Positions 22,905 to 35,596 of a stretch of DNA of 64,000 nt are shown one piece after another; the stretch's first letter is position 1, and every line of letters begins with the position of its first letter. A program made the position numbers and the translations under genes. Origin of the DNA: Epiperipatus broadwayi (Eukaryota > Onychophora > Udeonychophora > Euonychophora > Peripatidae); contig JAQFVV010000020.1 in NCBI GenBank assembly GCA_028023455.1, forward strand, positions 5,625,092 to 5,689,091, given 5' to 3'. The notes under the pieces are model-generated. The model did no database searches and was not told the DNA's origin. It saw only the letters and a program-made list of their open reading frames with translations.

Positions 22905-24055
22905 AATACATAGAAAAAGGAAGAAGAAGTAGAAAATTATATTACTTTTGGTTTCACAAAAATTTATTTATACATTTATTCATTTTATTTTTCGGTCAAG
23001 TCTGTATAAACCATTACAATATAAAATTTCTCTATTTTTTTAATTAGAATAAGAAATCAAACACAGACCTACATTCCTATTTCCATTAAATTGATTGATT
23101 AATCTTGCTATTGTGTCTGATATATAAGTGTCTCTTGTAGTATTGTTTATTTATTATGAACTTCACTCCATTTGTATTTCAAATTATGCACCTTTATAGT
23201 AATGTATACACCCAATGTTTTAAATCTATTACATTTTCATATTTTATTTTATGACAGGAAATGACAATGGCCTATCTAACATGGAATAATTTTTTATATA
23301 ATCTTTTTTTATTTAATAGGACTTATGGGTTACAAAGGCATCATCAATTGATTGACTAAGACGAAAAAAAAAAAAAATTGGCTTTCAAACTGCTGTTTGA
23401 ATTTATTGTTTTTTTTTATTACCTTTGCGAAGTAACAATATTATGCATATATAAATTCAATTTTTCTTAATCCTGTGCTGGCTGAAATAATGGTAGATTG
23501 ATGGATTCAATAATTAAAGATTTATGAGTTGATTTAAGAAAAGTATCTCTTTTATGTTGATATCGGAACATTATTTTGGTATTCTTTTTCAAAAATAAAT
23601 AACCAAATAAATAAACAACATAATGACTAATTGAAGAGCAATCAAACTTCCAAAAATAAAAAAATCATGGCATTTGAATTCGAACTCAAATATGAAATCT
23701 CATAAACTCATTATCTTGTGCTATTCATGTTGGTAAACTGGACATCCATATTCTTTTTTACTTTGTAAGTAGAACATAAAAGTAAGAGTAATTTTTTTTT
23801 TACTTATATGAAAACTAACATCAAAATATAAGCCTATTTTGTTTTCATAATGTGGATTAACACTTATTTATTCAATATATTAAATCTGGCACTTTTATTC
23901 TCTAAATAATTTATATTGTAGATAACCATTTATTAATCAATACTGGATGATTGGTGCAATATATGAAAAAAAAAACAAACAATCTGCTTATAATCTGAAA
24001 ATTTTTCAAAATTTAGCAAGTCTAATCTGCAAATCATTTTCATAATATATTTAAG
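22905..24055. other. AT-rich stretch without recognisable gene
   Basis: No coding signal or repeat boundary recognised. Homopolymer A and T runs are frequent (for example 23364-23378). Confidence 0.5.
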
Positions 24056-24605
24056 TTAACTCGCTGGGTGGCGCTGTCGCTACTCAAAAACACTTAAATA
24101 TAACGTTACCTAGCCATGACCTTTTAAGAACTAAATGACCTTTTTAATAAGTAAATAAACAACATTTTTTTAACAAACAACGCCTTTTTTATATATATAA
24201 ACAACGTCTTTTTTTTAAAGAAATAAATAATCAACGTCTTTTTTTTTTTAAAAGAAATAACTGACTTTTTTTTATAAAGAAATAACTGACCTTTTTTAAA
24301 AAAGTAAATAGCAAAATACTTCTTTTTTATTAGATCCTTTTAAGAACTAACTGACCTTATTAAATCAGTAACTTTTTAAATAAGTAACTAGTATAAAACG
24401 TCTTTTTTCTTACAGTACTGTTTTTTAAAACTAACTGATGATTTAACACTTAAAGTAAATAATACAGCAAGGCGACGATGCTTTACCAAAACTGTGAAAT
24501 GCAAGAAATTAGCATAACACACTTATAGGTGATTACAGCCTTGCCTTGTAAATGGTATATTTTACTGTTTGGTGTTAGCGATAGCGCCATCCAACGTATG
24601 GTACC
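24056..24605. mobile_element. MITE-like element with internal degenerate tandem repeat
   Basis: Left end CGCTGGGTGGCGCTGTCGCT (24061) is matched in reverse complement by AGCGATAGCGCCATCCAACG (about 24577-24596). Pairing extends inward through CACTTAAATATAA versus TATATTTTACTG. Inside, from about 24120 to 24435, a block built on AAGAAATAACTGACCTTTTT is repeated roughly eight times with variable T and A runs. No open frame spans it. Confidence 0.65.
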
Positions 24606-24609
24606 GTCG

Positions 24610-25610
24610 TTGATACTATATACCATGAAAGCAATTTTCAAAGATTTATTTTCAGTTAATTGCGGTCTTTTTTTATTTACAGAAATATTATATATTGTGA
24701 AATAAAATGAAATTATTTTTTTGTTTGTCATTAAATTAATACATTTTATTACCACTATTTTTTAAAACTTTATTTTTATTATGAACGTTCTGTTAATATA
24801 CAATGAAATTTAATTTCGCTACACAATAGATAATTTCATTGTGATTAATTATATAGAATTACTGCTTTTATTCTAATTTTTGAGAAAATTTGTTTAATTT
24901 TGTTCCAAGCCGGAAAATCTGTAAAAAGGAAGCCATCCTAAACATGTTTCCACTAACATTAAAAGGTTAATTAATTGAAGATAATTTTTTAAACGATTGC
25001 TTCCAATCAATTTCGAATTATACAAATTAAAATAACTAATAAATATACATTACTTAATAACATTTTTATATAAATATTTTACTGATTTAAAATATAATTA
25101 ATGGTGTGTCTACATATCTGCCTAAATGCAGAATTAAATAAAATATTGACCCGTGACATCATTTTTATGGTAAATCTAAAATTTTCTAGAAACAAATCCA
25201 AAAATGGAAATAGTTACAATATATATATATATAATGACGAATTATAAATTTTAACGATTGATTCTGTTGTGTTTGGCTGAATTGCAGGTTTCAGACCCAA
25301 ACCAACAGTAAAATCAAAAAAAATATGAATACTCACAAAGTTAGTACATGTAATTTATGAGAACAAATATACATACATGTTATACCATTAATAAATACAA
25401 TTTTACATATGTTGTACAGTTTTGAATATGTTAAACCAGTTTAAATGTGACTGCAGGGTGAGAAGCAATGGCTGCCCACTCGTGTTTTGCATAAAAGAAA
25501 AGCAGTGTGTAGTAATTAGTATTTTGTGGTCTGAAGGTATGCTTCGAGCTGATATTTATTGAAGACTTTGTTCACAGTATTGAGAAAGTTTTCTGTCATA
25601 AAAAATGTAT
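24610..25610. other. AT-rich stretch without recognisable gene
   Basis: Nothing recognisable except a short AT microsatellite at about 25220. Confidence 0.5.
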
Positions 25611-26041
25611 TCAACCACCAAACATTACATGATCAACATTTCTTATGTTTGTTCATAACTGTTATTAACACAGGCAAAACTTTCCATAGAATAGTGCCAC
25701 TCAGTGTGAGCCAGAGTAATCAATGGATGCCAGAATGCTTGTGCATAAAATCCTTATCTAATGCCTACTCATCCAATATTCCCAGACTAGTTTCTGGCTT
25801 GTGGCCTTCATCAGTGAGGAGCCTTGGATCTGAGAACACTGCACCTAGAGCCAAGTTTTATCTCTACTTAACTACAAAACTATGAGAATAAAATTGAAAA
25901 TGCAATAATATTTTCAATCTAAGCTCATTAGCTTATATAGTCATACAGGTCTGAACTCAGTTCAGTACCCATACATTTTGATGTCTTTGTTTCTTTAATA
26001 ACTATAGCCACCATTATCCTACTAGGCAGGATTGGTATTAA

Positions 26042-26810
26042 CCCTTTTCCCACCTCTTACGAGGTCTCTCGTTGACATCTGACGTCACTCTAATTCTGCT
26101 AGTTTTAATGCTAGAATATTCGTTTGACAGTTATTGATTAGGTTTTTAAAAGTTCTGTAAGATGGTGCCCTCTTCCGAATTATTTTACAAGTAAAAAAAA
26201 AAAAAAAACCGCATTTAAAACTAAACAAAGAAAGAACCTTGTCGGTGATTGGCTGTCAGCCAGCTCTCAGCCAAAAAAGACATTCTGATTGGCTGGAAAG
26301 AACAAAGAAACCGTCTGATCAAAGAAAATAAAGAAAACCGCTGAGATTTTTATTTCGAATATAATATAAGTATTAAAAAAATATAATTTGAGAAATTAAA
26401 ATAGTTTTTTAATAAAATATAATAAAAAAACAAAATTATTTTCGAAAAATATTGAAGATTTTAGTAAAAATATTTAAGATTTAGTAAAAAGAAATCTTTA
26501 CTTTTCCATAACGTAAAATTGAAAAAAAGCGTTTGCGTCAGCACTTTTTTGTTTAGACATTCGCTTTTAAATTTGCTGAAATTGAATATTTTATAATAAA
26601 TAAATAGCAATTTATTTTTGAAAGAACTTTCGTTCTCTTTCATAACCTGAAAAATTAGTAATATACTTTTTATAAACGTATCTGAGTTGAATTTAATATT
26701 ATAGGCGAATGTGTTTTAACAATAGGCTTTGTCTTCAGTTTGTGAGTTGGCCAATTAAAAGATTTGATTTTTACCTCATACAACCAATAATATAATTAGC
26801 GGTTTAAGGG
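26042..26810. mobile_element. piggyBac-like non-autonomous element with TTAA on both sides
   Basis: The 769-bp segment starts CCCTTTTCCCACC and ends GCGGTTTAAGGG, so the outermost CCCTT is inverted at the two ends. It is flanked by TTAA at 26038-26041 and 26811-26814. CCC-type ends in a TTAA duplication are the hallmark of piggyBac. Removing it restores the symmetry of the surrounding palindrome, which supports a clean insertion. No transposase frame is present; the region 26240-26330 has short direct repeats of GATTGGCTG. Confidence 0.7.
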
Positions 26811-27174
26811 TTAAACCACCAAACATCACATGATCACCATTTCTTATGCTTGCTCATAACTTATTAAAACAGGCAAAAACTCTCCATACATTAGTGCTAT
26901 TCAGTACAAGCCAGAGTAATCAATAGATGCCAGAAAGTTTGTCCATTAAATCCCTATCTAGTGCCTACTCATCCATGAAGACCACAAGTCAGAAACTAGT
27001 CAGGGGATATTGGATGACTATGTACTAGATAGGGATTTTATGCACAAGCCTTCTGGTATCCAGTGATTACTCTGGCTTGCACTGAGTAGCACTACTGTAT
27101 GGAGAGTTTTGCCTGTTTTAATAACAGTTATGAGCAAGCATAAGAAAGGTGATCATGTGATGCTTGGTGGTTTA
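26811..27174. mobile_element. Foldback element, family A, complete inner copy
   Basis: Ends TTAAACCACCAAACATCACA and GATGCTTGGTGGTTTAA are inverted, and pairing continues through CTCCATACATTAGTGC and its mirror ACTACTGTATGGAGAG. The centre holds CAAGTCAGAAACTAGTCAGG. It is the best-preserved full member, showing both outer termini missing from the 3.2- and 5.5-kb copies. Both ends abut TTAA, so a TTAA-targeting transposase is possible. Confidence 0.75.
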
Positions 27175-27615
27175 ATATTAATCCTGCCTAGTAGGATAGT
27201 GGTGGCTATAGTTATTAAAGAAACACACCAAAATATATGGATACTGAACTGAGTTCTGATCTATATGACTATATAAGCTAATGAGCTTGGATTGAAAATT
27301 TTACTGTGTTTTCAATTTTATTTTCATAGTTTTGTAGTTAAGTAAAGATAAAAGATGGCTGTTGGAGGCTTGCATTGGATCTGAAGATCTAGATGCAGTG
27401 CTTTCAGATCAAATGCTCCTCACTGATCAAATCCACAAGCTAGAAAATAGTTTGGGGATATTGGATGAGTAGGCAGTAGATAGGGGCTTTACCCACAAGT
27501 CTTCTGGCATCCATTGATTACTGTAGCTTGCACTGAGTGGCACTATTCTATGAGAGTTTTGCCTATTTAATAACAATTATGAACAAGCATAAGAAATGGT
27601 GATCATGTGATCCAT

Positions 27616-27730
27616 CTGCACCTCACTCACTGCACCATCAATGTTCTTCAAAATCTCATTTTGAAAGGTTAAAGTATCTTCTATATATTCTTGATCCTGC
27701 CCTATCAGAATATCATGTTTTTTCTCCTAA
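27616..27730 (-). other. Short protein-like minus-strand segment, unrecognised
   Basis: On the minus strand an open stretch reads HDILIGQDQEYIEDTLTFQN followed by EILKNIDGAVSEVQMD, with balanced, acidic composition unlike the Phe/Ile/Leu-rich random frames nearby. It directly abuts the right end of the nested palindrome. It could be a remnant of a retroelement ORF or of a host exon; no family is recognised. Confidence 0.3.
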
Positions 27731-27734
27731 AAGA

Positions 27735-28690
27735 AGCACTACGAGGATGAAGATCCACATCTGATGAAGAGATGAAAACAATAACACATTCGTTGATTTC
27801 ATCAATATTTTTAATGAGGAAATACAAAAACTTACTTACAGATGAACAATATATATTGAAAGATAAAGAAATTATGTTGATAAATGATGCATTTGTCTTT
27901 TTCTGAAAGATTATTAAAATAAATTCTACAGCTGGAATGCATACTGTGATATAATTTGTTTGTCTATATCTACATCAAACTTCAGATTAACATAATGTTT
28001 AATGGGAAATTAAATAGTTAATATTTGGTTGGGTCAATGAAAATATCCAATAGAAAGTAGATATTGAAGTGCTAAATTCATTTTATCCATTGCAAATTAT
28101 ATAGTATCTTAAGAAATAAAGCCCATTTATGTTATTTTAAAAAATAACTTATCTTCTCATGATTTATAAAAAGAAAATCATACTACACATGTATAAAAAT
28201 AATCAATATAATCATAACTTATTGTAATTTATAACTTTATAAATAAAATAATAAATTACTTATTATTTAAGTTTTAATGTATTTTTGTTTACAAATATAT
28301 AGAGTTGATATTTGGAATCTTGTGTATGTACTTGATTTGATAATATAGGGGGAAATGAGTGGTAATGGATATTACATGGGGAAAAAGATGATAGAAAAGG
28401 AATAATGTAAAGTGTGATTTTATATTTTATTTCTATTATATAAATTATATATATATTGATTAAACTCATCTGATACCAATACATATATTAAAAGTATTAA
28501 GATTAAAACTAGAATTTCTAATTACCCAAGAAAATGAAAAATATCAGAGAAATATTATAGATATTATCCTAGAACAAATTAAGACTTGGTATATATTATC
28601 TGTACTACTTCACATCTTCATTAACTCTCTTGGGTTTCTTCATTCAACATCAGCATTGACGTCCTTAGTTGATCCATCACAATATACTTA
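27735..28690. other. AT-rich stretch without recognisable gene
   Basis: Nothing recognisable. The frame at 28263-28484 (minus) is low-complexity. Confidence 0.5.
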
Positions 28691-28741
28691 TATATATATA
28701 TAATATTATAAATCGATGTCTGTATTTCTTCAAAATAATAT

Positions 28742-29046
28742 ACGCAAATTTATAAATAAATATTTAAAAATACAGTATTTAAAAGCTTATAAATATATAT
28801 ATATGTATAACAGTCACTTAGGAGCGCAAAATTTGGTTAATAGGCAAGCAGCAAACATTAAAATCACAGAATTATGGGAAAGTTGACATCATAGAATTAT
28901 GGGAAAGCTGACATTTTAAACGTGATAGTTGACAAAGCCACAAGTTGGTTGAAAGCGCTCCTAAGTGACTGTTATACATATATATTTTTTTTATAAGCTT
29001 TTAAATACTGTATTTTTAAATATTTATTTATAAATTTGCATATATA
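28742..29046. mobile_element. Foldback element, family C, copy 1
   Basis: Inner ends GTATAACAGTCACTTAGGAG (28806) and CTCCTAAGTGACTGTTATAC (28955-28976) are perfect inverted repeats. Pairing extends outward through AAAAATACAGTATTTAAAAG and its mirror on the right (29000-29040). The interior carries GAATTATGGGAAAGTTGACA twice in a short direct repeat and TAGTTGACAAAGCCAC. A related copy lies at 43.33-43.8 kb. Confidence 0.75.
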
Positions 29047-29053
29047 TATATAT

Positions 29054-32000
29054 TGTAACAGGATGGGGGTAGGTGAGAAGTGGAAGGAAAGTATGGTTGA
29101 ACTGGGGTGATGGAAACATATCATCAACACTCCCAAATCAACAATATTTCAAATATCAATACTTTGATGGAAATTATCTATAAGTAAATATTTAAAGATA
29201 TAAGAGTATGAGATTATAAATCTCTGATAGCATTGAGAGATCAGCCAGCTACTAAAAATCCAACAGCACTATAATTTAAAAAATAAGTACAAGTAAATAC
29301 TTGAGAGAAATAACCATCCATCATCATTGATGGGAATAAACAAATTTGTACAATACATCAACAGTCCATCTTGTGGCTGGATTTGAACCATAAAAAATAT
29401 AAATCAACAGTCAACCTTGTGACTGGATTGGAAATGGGTCTTCTGTAGACCAGGCTAACTACTGAGTCTTTTGCCAGCTTGGGCAATTATATAAACATGA
29501 CTTGGATGCACCAGTTTGGTGCCCATCCATTAAAATACACAACTAGAAAATCTAAACAATAATGCTGGGACATTAAAACATGCTGATCATCATCAATGCT
29601 CAGGCCACTTGTACTGGCCAACTATAAACTTAAATTTTTAACAAGACTGAACTAAAATAAAATATGGTGCATGGTCTTTAAAGAGTATCCTCTTTTGCAC
29701 CAACCAGGATAATGATTGATCATCACTGGATGCCCAAAGCACTAAACACACCCCCATTTATCCGTGTCCAAAATCTAGCTTAGAGAACATGGGCTCTATT
29801 ACTGTATGTGAACAAGAGAAGATGGAATACAATTTTTAACAATTAAATATAAGTTTATTAATAACAACAAAAAATAAATGATTAAGGTCTTATAAGGGTT
29901 CTGATTTTGAAAAGTATACATTGAGTTACATGATTAATAAATTAGGTTTATTCAAACCCATTCAGCACACAGGCACATGGCTTGATACAAAATAAGCATG
30001 TTTGAATTAACATTTAATTTAGAAAAATGATCAAAATTTTACACATAAGTATATCTGACACACATTGTTATTTACAATACATTTGACATAAAATAATTAT
30101 ATATAAAAAAAAAAAAAATTTACATATGTGTTACATACAATTGATAAGCATTGGTATCTCAATACAGTTGACAGATATACGCATACATACATGCGTGTCA
30201 TTTCTGAACATATTTAATTTTTACATAAAAATAATACATGATTAAGCTTTTAAATTATGTTTTAAGTAATACAAATACTTATGCTAGGTTTACTACAACC
30301 AGTATATAGAATTGCACAGATTATTAACAAATTTAATTTTGTCAAACAATAAATAACATTACTTTTGTAATTAATAATTCCATAAAATTTACATACTTGT
30401 TATAATGATAAAAGTTATTTTCACAATTATTCTTTTTGTTGAATATAGCATTTTTTTGTTCCTTAAAATAAATCCGATCAAATTTTTGACAGATGATTGT
30501 TGATTGATTTAAAATAATAACGAAATATACAATCGTTTTATAGAATCCAAAAAATATATAAATTTTAAAATGTCTTTTTGCTTGATTAGTTAATGCTGAT
30601 TAAGTAGGCAAGGTGAGATAGTAAAAATGAATATGTGAACTGCAGCTCACCATGCCATGATAAGCAGAGGGCCAAGCTGGACTATCAGTACACAAAGCTC
30701 CATGACGTCATGAGAGAAATACCTCATTTTTAAGCACTACCTCTCTTGTACCTAGAAGGATCATCCAACAAAGAGTAGGAGCCAGAAAAAAAATAATTTG
30801 GCACTCAGCCAACCCTGCTCAGCTTCTGTGAGTCTTAGGGGCTATCATAGGGTCTATTCATGAGACCAAGGCCTATTCATGAGGCCTACATACATACACC
30901 GATGGACTACTCTCAGAAAACAACATCCAGGTCTGGATGGTGCCGAGCATATACTTCGGAGCATCATGAATACTCTGCATCCAAAACAGCCCTGCTCAAC
31001 TATACACTCAGCATAAGCATAAAAAGTACAAATTCATGCATGACTTTCAAAATATAATTTTACATATATGTGTGCATGTGTGCACATGCTGACGTTTACA
31101 TCATATTTTAACTTGACAGCAATAATATTATATTTTCATTATTAAATTCTTTGGAAAATATGCACAAATTTCATACATATACATGGTGTATAAACAAAAT
31201 ATAGATATAATTTAAAATTAGTCTCAATTTATAAATTCTCTTTTTTTCCCCTTAAAAAAAGAATAGTCAATTTTTGACAGGTATTTGTTAATTAATTATC
31301 AACGTTTTTAAATTAAATTATTGAATCATCCTTCTTTACTTTTTTGTTTATAAATAATTTTTTTCAAAATAATGTCCAGAGAATTATTGTTCAAAAACGT
31401 CTATTTTGTCTTTAAAATGAGATGGTCAATGAATTATTCTTGACTCTTAATTATAATTCCAGCAAAATTGCTTTATATTCTTTTAAAATATATAGATTTT
31501 TTAACCGACTTAAAAATAATATTGTTCTATACATGTCTATTTTTATAAGAATTATTTTAAATAACTCACCAGCTATATATACATTTATGCGTGCTCTCTG
31601 CATATAGCTGAAATAGCATACATATAATTAATTCTTCATCCACCGATGGTTTCTCTTGGGCAAGCTGGTTCTTTTGATCCATCATAAAAATATAATCCAA
31701 GTTTGTTGTCACTATCAGGTAAAGGTACATAATCCATGTAAAATCTTGGTCTGTAGTTGGTCTCTTTCTGTCTAGGATTTTTCCAGGCAAGCAGCTGTTT
31801 TGATTTAATAAATTTTAGACAAGCAACTATTCTCTCTGTTTAAGGCTATGAATTACAGCACAAAAAGGTGGGTCATTTTTTCCAAGTGAATTCAAACTCC
31901 TGAAAAGGAAATATTAGTAGCTTTTAAATCTAATGTTCTGCCTTCAGCCACATAATTTCATAGTAGCTATTTTGCCAACCCTCCGGTCAGCTAAAACCAA

Positions 32001-32526
32001 CTGCTGCAAACTTCATCATGTTGCAACAAAATATATAACCAACTGAAAATTTCAGCTGACCCTTCTTACAAAAAACTATTAATCAGACTGCTCTCTTTAA
32101 AATCACTCTCCAGACTGTAGATAATTTGTTATCAGCCCTTTTATAGAATCATCTGAGGTGTTATAACAACACCTTGATTAAAAACAGAATTTTATCTTTT
32201 TCTCTTTAATCTCTTGGAATCTATATACATGTTTTTACTTAGGAGATTTTTAATAGATAAAAAATTTGTTTAATTAATTAAAAAAATTCAACAGGGTGTT
32301 TTTAAATTTCAAAATCAGAGTAATAATTAATAATAATGCAATATTTATATTTATTCAGACCTTTTTTAAAATATTAATTTCATAATGAAATTTTATTTTA
32401 AACCCAGAGTTATTTAACCTATACTTGTTATTATTTTATTTTAGAAAATATAGAAAAATATCTACAAAAATTTATTCTATGTTTATTTCTACTTAGTGTG
32501 TGTGCGATGTAAGCCAACTGGTTACA
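29054..32526. mobile_element. Possible long solo LTR or related insertion (tentative)
   Basis: The segment starts TGTAACAGG right after an AT microsatellite and ends GGTTACA right before another (TTATATATAT). This resembles the TGTAAC...GTTACA termini of the proven solo LTR at 15306-17219. Its composition is somewhat less AT-biased (for example 29050-29110 and 30640-30990). A clean target duplication cannot be read because both flanks are AT repeats, and 3.5 kb is long for an LTR. It includes the orphan frame at 31.6-31.8 kb. It may be more than one element. Confidence 0.25.
31636..31839 (-). other. Orphan protein-like reading frame, possible exon
   Basis: A 67-codon stop-to-stop stretch on the minus strand with balanced composition, containing YMDYVPLPDSDNKLGLYFYD and, at its end, SKEPACPRETIGG before the stop. 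Charged and polar residues and prolines are spread evenly, unlike random AT-rich frames. It has no in-frame Met before the first conserved-looking part. A possible splice acceptor (AAATCAAAACAG, just before the QLLAWKNPRQ part, plus about 31796-31808) could make it a terminal exon. I recognise no family. It could be host-derived, a retroelement piece or chance. Confidence 0.35.
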
Positions 32527-32542
32527 TTATATATATATATAT

Positions 32543-34712
32543 TGTGACCTTCCAAGTTGGCACCAAGGAGAAATGTGAGAAGTTCACATTTGTGTTAACA
32601 ATGGTTAAAGTTAATTATCTGAGAAAAATGAATTGTGATGTAATTTGCTAGTTAAAATTAGGATTTAAAAAAATTAAAACTTTAATTGGGTGTACTGATT
32701 GGTAGAGTTTTGGTTTATATATGTTTGGTAGTAGAAGAGGAGGATGAACAACATCAGGGATGTTTGTATGTAGTAGAAAAATTTACATGTCATAATAAGC
32801 AGATACATAGATATATTATTAATTAGAATTTTCTTTTCTATATTTTATTTATTATTTACTAATTATGTATTGTTCATAATCTTATATTTAAAATGATAAA
32901 GATTATTTGTATATTGGTGAATAACATTTGTAAATTAATATCTGATATTCTTATTATTATTATGTTTTATTCCATTCAAATATTGTATTGTTAAAATTTT
33001 GTAAATAAAAATTCTGGTACACTTCCAAAGTTGATTGTAATAAAAAAAACACAGAGGGCGTGAGTGGAGAAAGTCAAAAAGTTTAAAACTTGAAGGAAAG
33101 TATAAAAAAATTCTAAGAAAGAAGATATAAAAAATAAAGCTTAAAAGAATCAATAGCTCTCTAAGAGTATTAGAACAAATAAAAAAAACATCGCGAGGAT
33201 TCTGATAATATACCTGTGGAGAATTTTCTATTATACTACTGGAATAATATAAAAATGAGAAGATAAACCCCCCAAAAGGAAGCCAGCTCCAAATTTCTGT
33301 CAAATGATGATCCATGTTCACTACCTTTAAAATGCCTGGATGTTATGTAAGCTAAGTAATTATGATTTGTTTTAAAGTATTACCAAAAATAAATATCAGA
33401 ATGACAAAATTGTTTAAAATAAAGCTAGCTAAAATTTTCTTATTAAACGCTATAATTAAACGCTTGATGTGTGTTTTCAATTTTAAAAATTTTCTATCAA
33501 TATTCTGCAAAATGAAATTTAAAATAAAAGTGTTTATCTATTTAATCTTATATCAAGAGGATAATTTTATACTGTATAACTTTGCTATTCATGCATATAT
33601 AATAAAATAATTCCAATGCATGCAAATGTTATTATAATGCCTGTCATGGAATTCTAGGATAAAAAAACCTATTGTCATTCTTAAGAAATTATGCTTTAAC
33701 AATCGGATAGACATTTTTTTTATGTTATAATTTACTGTTGTCTTAGAAATTGATATGTATGTTTCTTTCAACTTTCAAATTTAAAAAAAAAAAAAACTTA
33801 ACATGTAGTGATTGGATATTGATAAGTATTTTTTGTTATTGCTTATAATAGATATACAATCAATTTTTTTTTGTTTTCTTTTAAAAAAACAAAACAATGT
33901 AACTTCATATTATTATAATATGATAATCTATTATTTTGTTTGATCTAGAAATTATATTATAGGTGATTATAGATATTCGGATGTGTGTGTGATGCTATAA
34001 ATTATTATTATTATTTTTTTAAAACTGTATTTAGTATGCTTCAATTTCGTTAATGGAGTTTATTTAAAAAAATAAAGAATTAAAACCTTGTCTGTTATAA
34101 ATTCGTTTAGGTAGGAAGTATATTGAGTGTAGTTGGAGGTAGAAATGGTCAAAAGATGATTAGATTATTTAGAATGAGTTTGGAGATATTATTTAACTCT
34201 CATGTATACAGGTATAAGTGTTTGGTTATTGTTTCCCCCTGCCTGTCTTCATTTTTGTATAGTTAATGTTAGATGATATACACTGATTATAACAGATAAG
34301 TGTTTTATAAATGTTTATAATACGTATAAAAATGATTAATTTGTTGCACTATGTATTTATAAATAAGCTAATAAAAATATGTTTTAGAAATACATTATAT
34401 TTACAATGTTATAAAAACACACTTATTCGAAAATATATGATTCATATATTGAATATTAGTCAATTTTGGTTTTACTGTAGAAGAAATGTAATTGGTTATC
34501 AAGGTACATAAAATAATATTTTTTTATTTATTATTTATTTTGTCTTTTATTTCTAATAAATGTTTTATTGAATTAATAGCCCATATGAATTGCTTGAGTA
34601 TATACGTTCGATTTTCCATTTCCACACACACATATATGGTTAACATAACATAGCCCTAGAATATATAGATTTGCCAGTAGAAGTCAATTTATTTAATCTG
34701 TCTGGAGATGAT
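32543..34712 (+). repeat. Left arm of the giant inverted repeat
   Basis: Landmarks with mirrored partners: GTTAACAATGGTTAAAG (32606; partner about 36981), GGAGGATGAACAACATCAGG (32739; partner 36838-36860), CCAGCTCCAAATTTCTGTCA (33283; partner about 36290-36310) and GCCCATATGAATTGCTTGAG (34579; partner about 35000). TTTATATATG at about 32715 and AATAAA at about 33005 could be promoter-like and poly(A)-like signals of an LTR, but this is speculative. An 82-codon frame (33362-33610) has a mirrored counterpart in the other arm. Confidence 0.8.
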
Positions 34713-34882
34713 AAATCCCCATATTACAGTGCTAATAATATATTATACTTTGCTTAGAATAGGTGGTGATGTAGATAAAAAGATACCCTATCCTCATCAT
34801 TATCTATCCTACATTAGATATGATAATTGATAATTTTGCAATAGTTTTATAAGTAAATAAATATGTGGCATATAATTAAATT

Positions 34883-35564
34883 AGTGTTACAAATTAAATA
34901 AAACTCGACTTATACTGGCAAATTTAGATATTCTAGGACTATGTTATATTAACCATATGTGTGTGTGTGTGGAAATGGAGAATCAAATGTATATAATCAA
35001 GCAATTCATATGGGCTATTAATTCAATAAAACATTTATTAAAAATAAAAGACAAAATAAATAATAAATAAAAAAAATATTATTTTATGTACCTTGATAAC
35101 CAATTACATTTCTTCTACAGTAAAACCAAAATTGACTAATATTTAATATATGAATCATATATTTTCGAATATGTGTGCTTTTATAATATCATAAATATAA
35201 TGTATTTTTAAAACATACTTTTTATTAGCTTATTTATAGAACTTGGATGATGCCATAAATCAATCATCTTTTATACATATTATAAAAATTTATACAACAC
35301 TTACATTAACTATACAAAAATAAAGAAAGGCAGAAAAAAACAATAACCAAACACTTATACCTATATATGTGAGGGTTAAATAATATCTCCAAACTCAATC
35401 TAAATAATCTAATCATCCCTTGACCATTTCTACCTCCAACTACACTCAATATACTTCCTACATAAACGAACTTATAACAGACAAGGTTTTAATTCTTTAT
35501 TTTTTTAAATAAACTTCATTAACGAAATCAAAGCATAATAAATACAATTTAAAATAATAATAAT

Positions 35565-35596
<32 letters not shown>

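Larger units (their letters stand above)
25616..27612. mobile_element. Nested (two-level) palindromic element, family A type
   Basis: The outer left arm runs from ACCACCAAACATTACATGAT (25618) through the family A arm and then a distinct stretch to CCTACTAGGCAGGATT (26033). The same sequence returns in reverse complement on the right: AATCCTGCCTAGTAGGATAG (27179) to GGTGATCATGTGAT (27612). Between them sits a complete family A foldback (26811-27174) that is itself palindromic, so the order is A-B-A-A'-B'-A'. A piggyBac-like insertion (26042-26810) interrupts the left side between B and the inner A. The arms differ by scattered substitutions and by an extra block at about 27365-27430. Confidence 0.75.

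Noticed and set aside
22641-22906. Two overlapping, similar 60-66 aa frames on opposite strands
   Set aside because: They are the two arms of one palindrome read on opposite strands.
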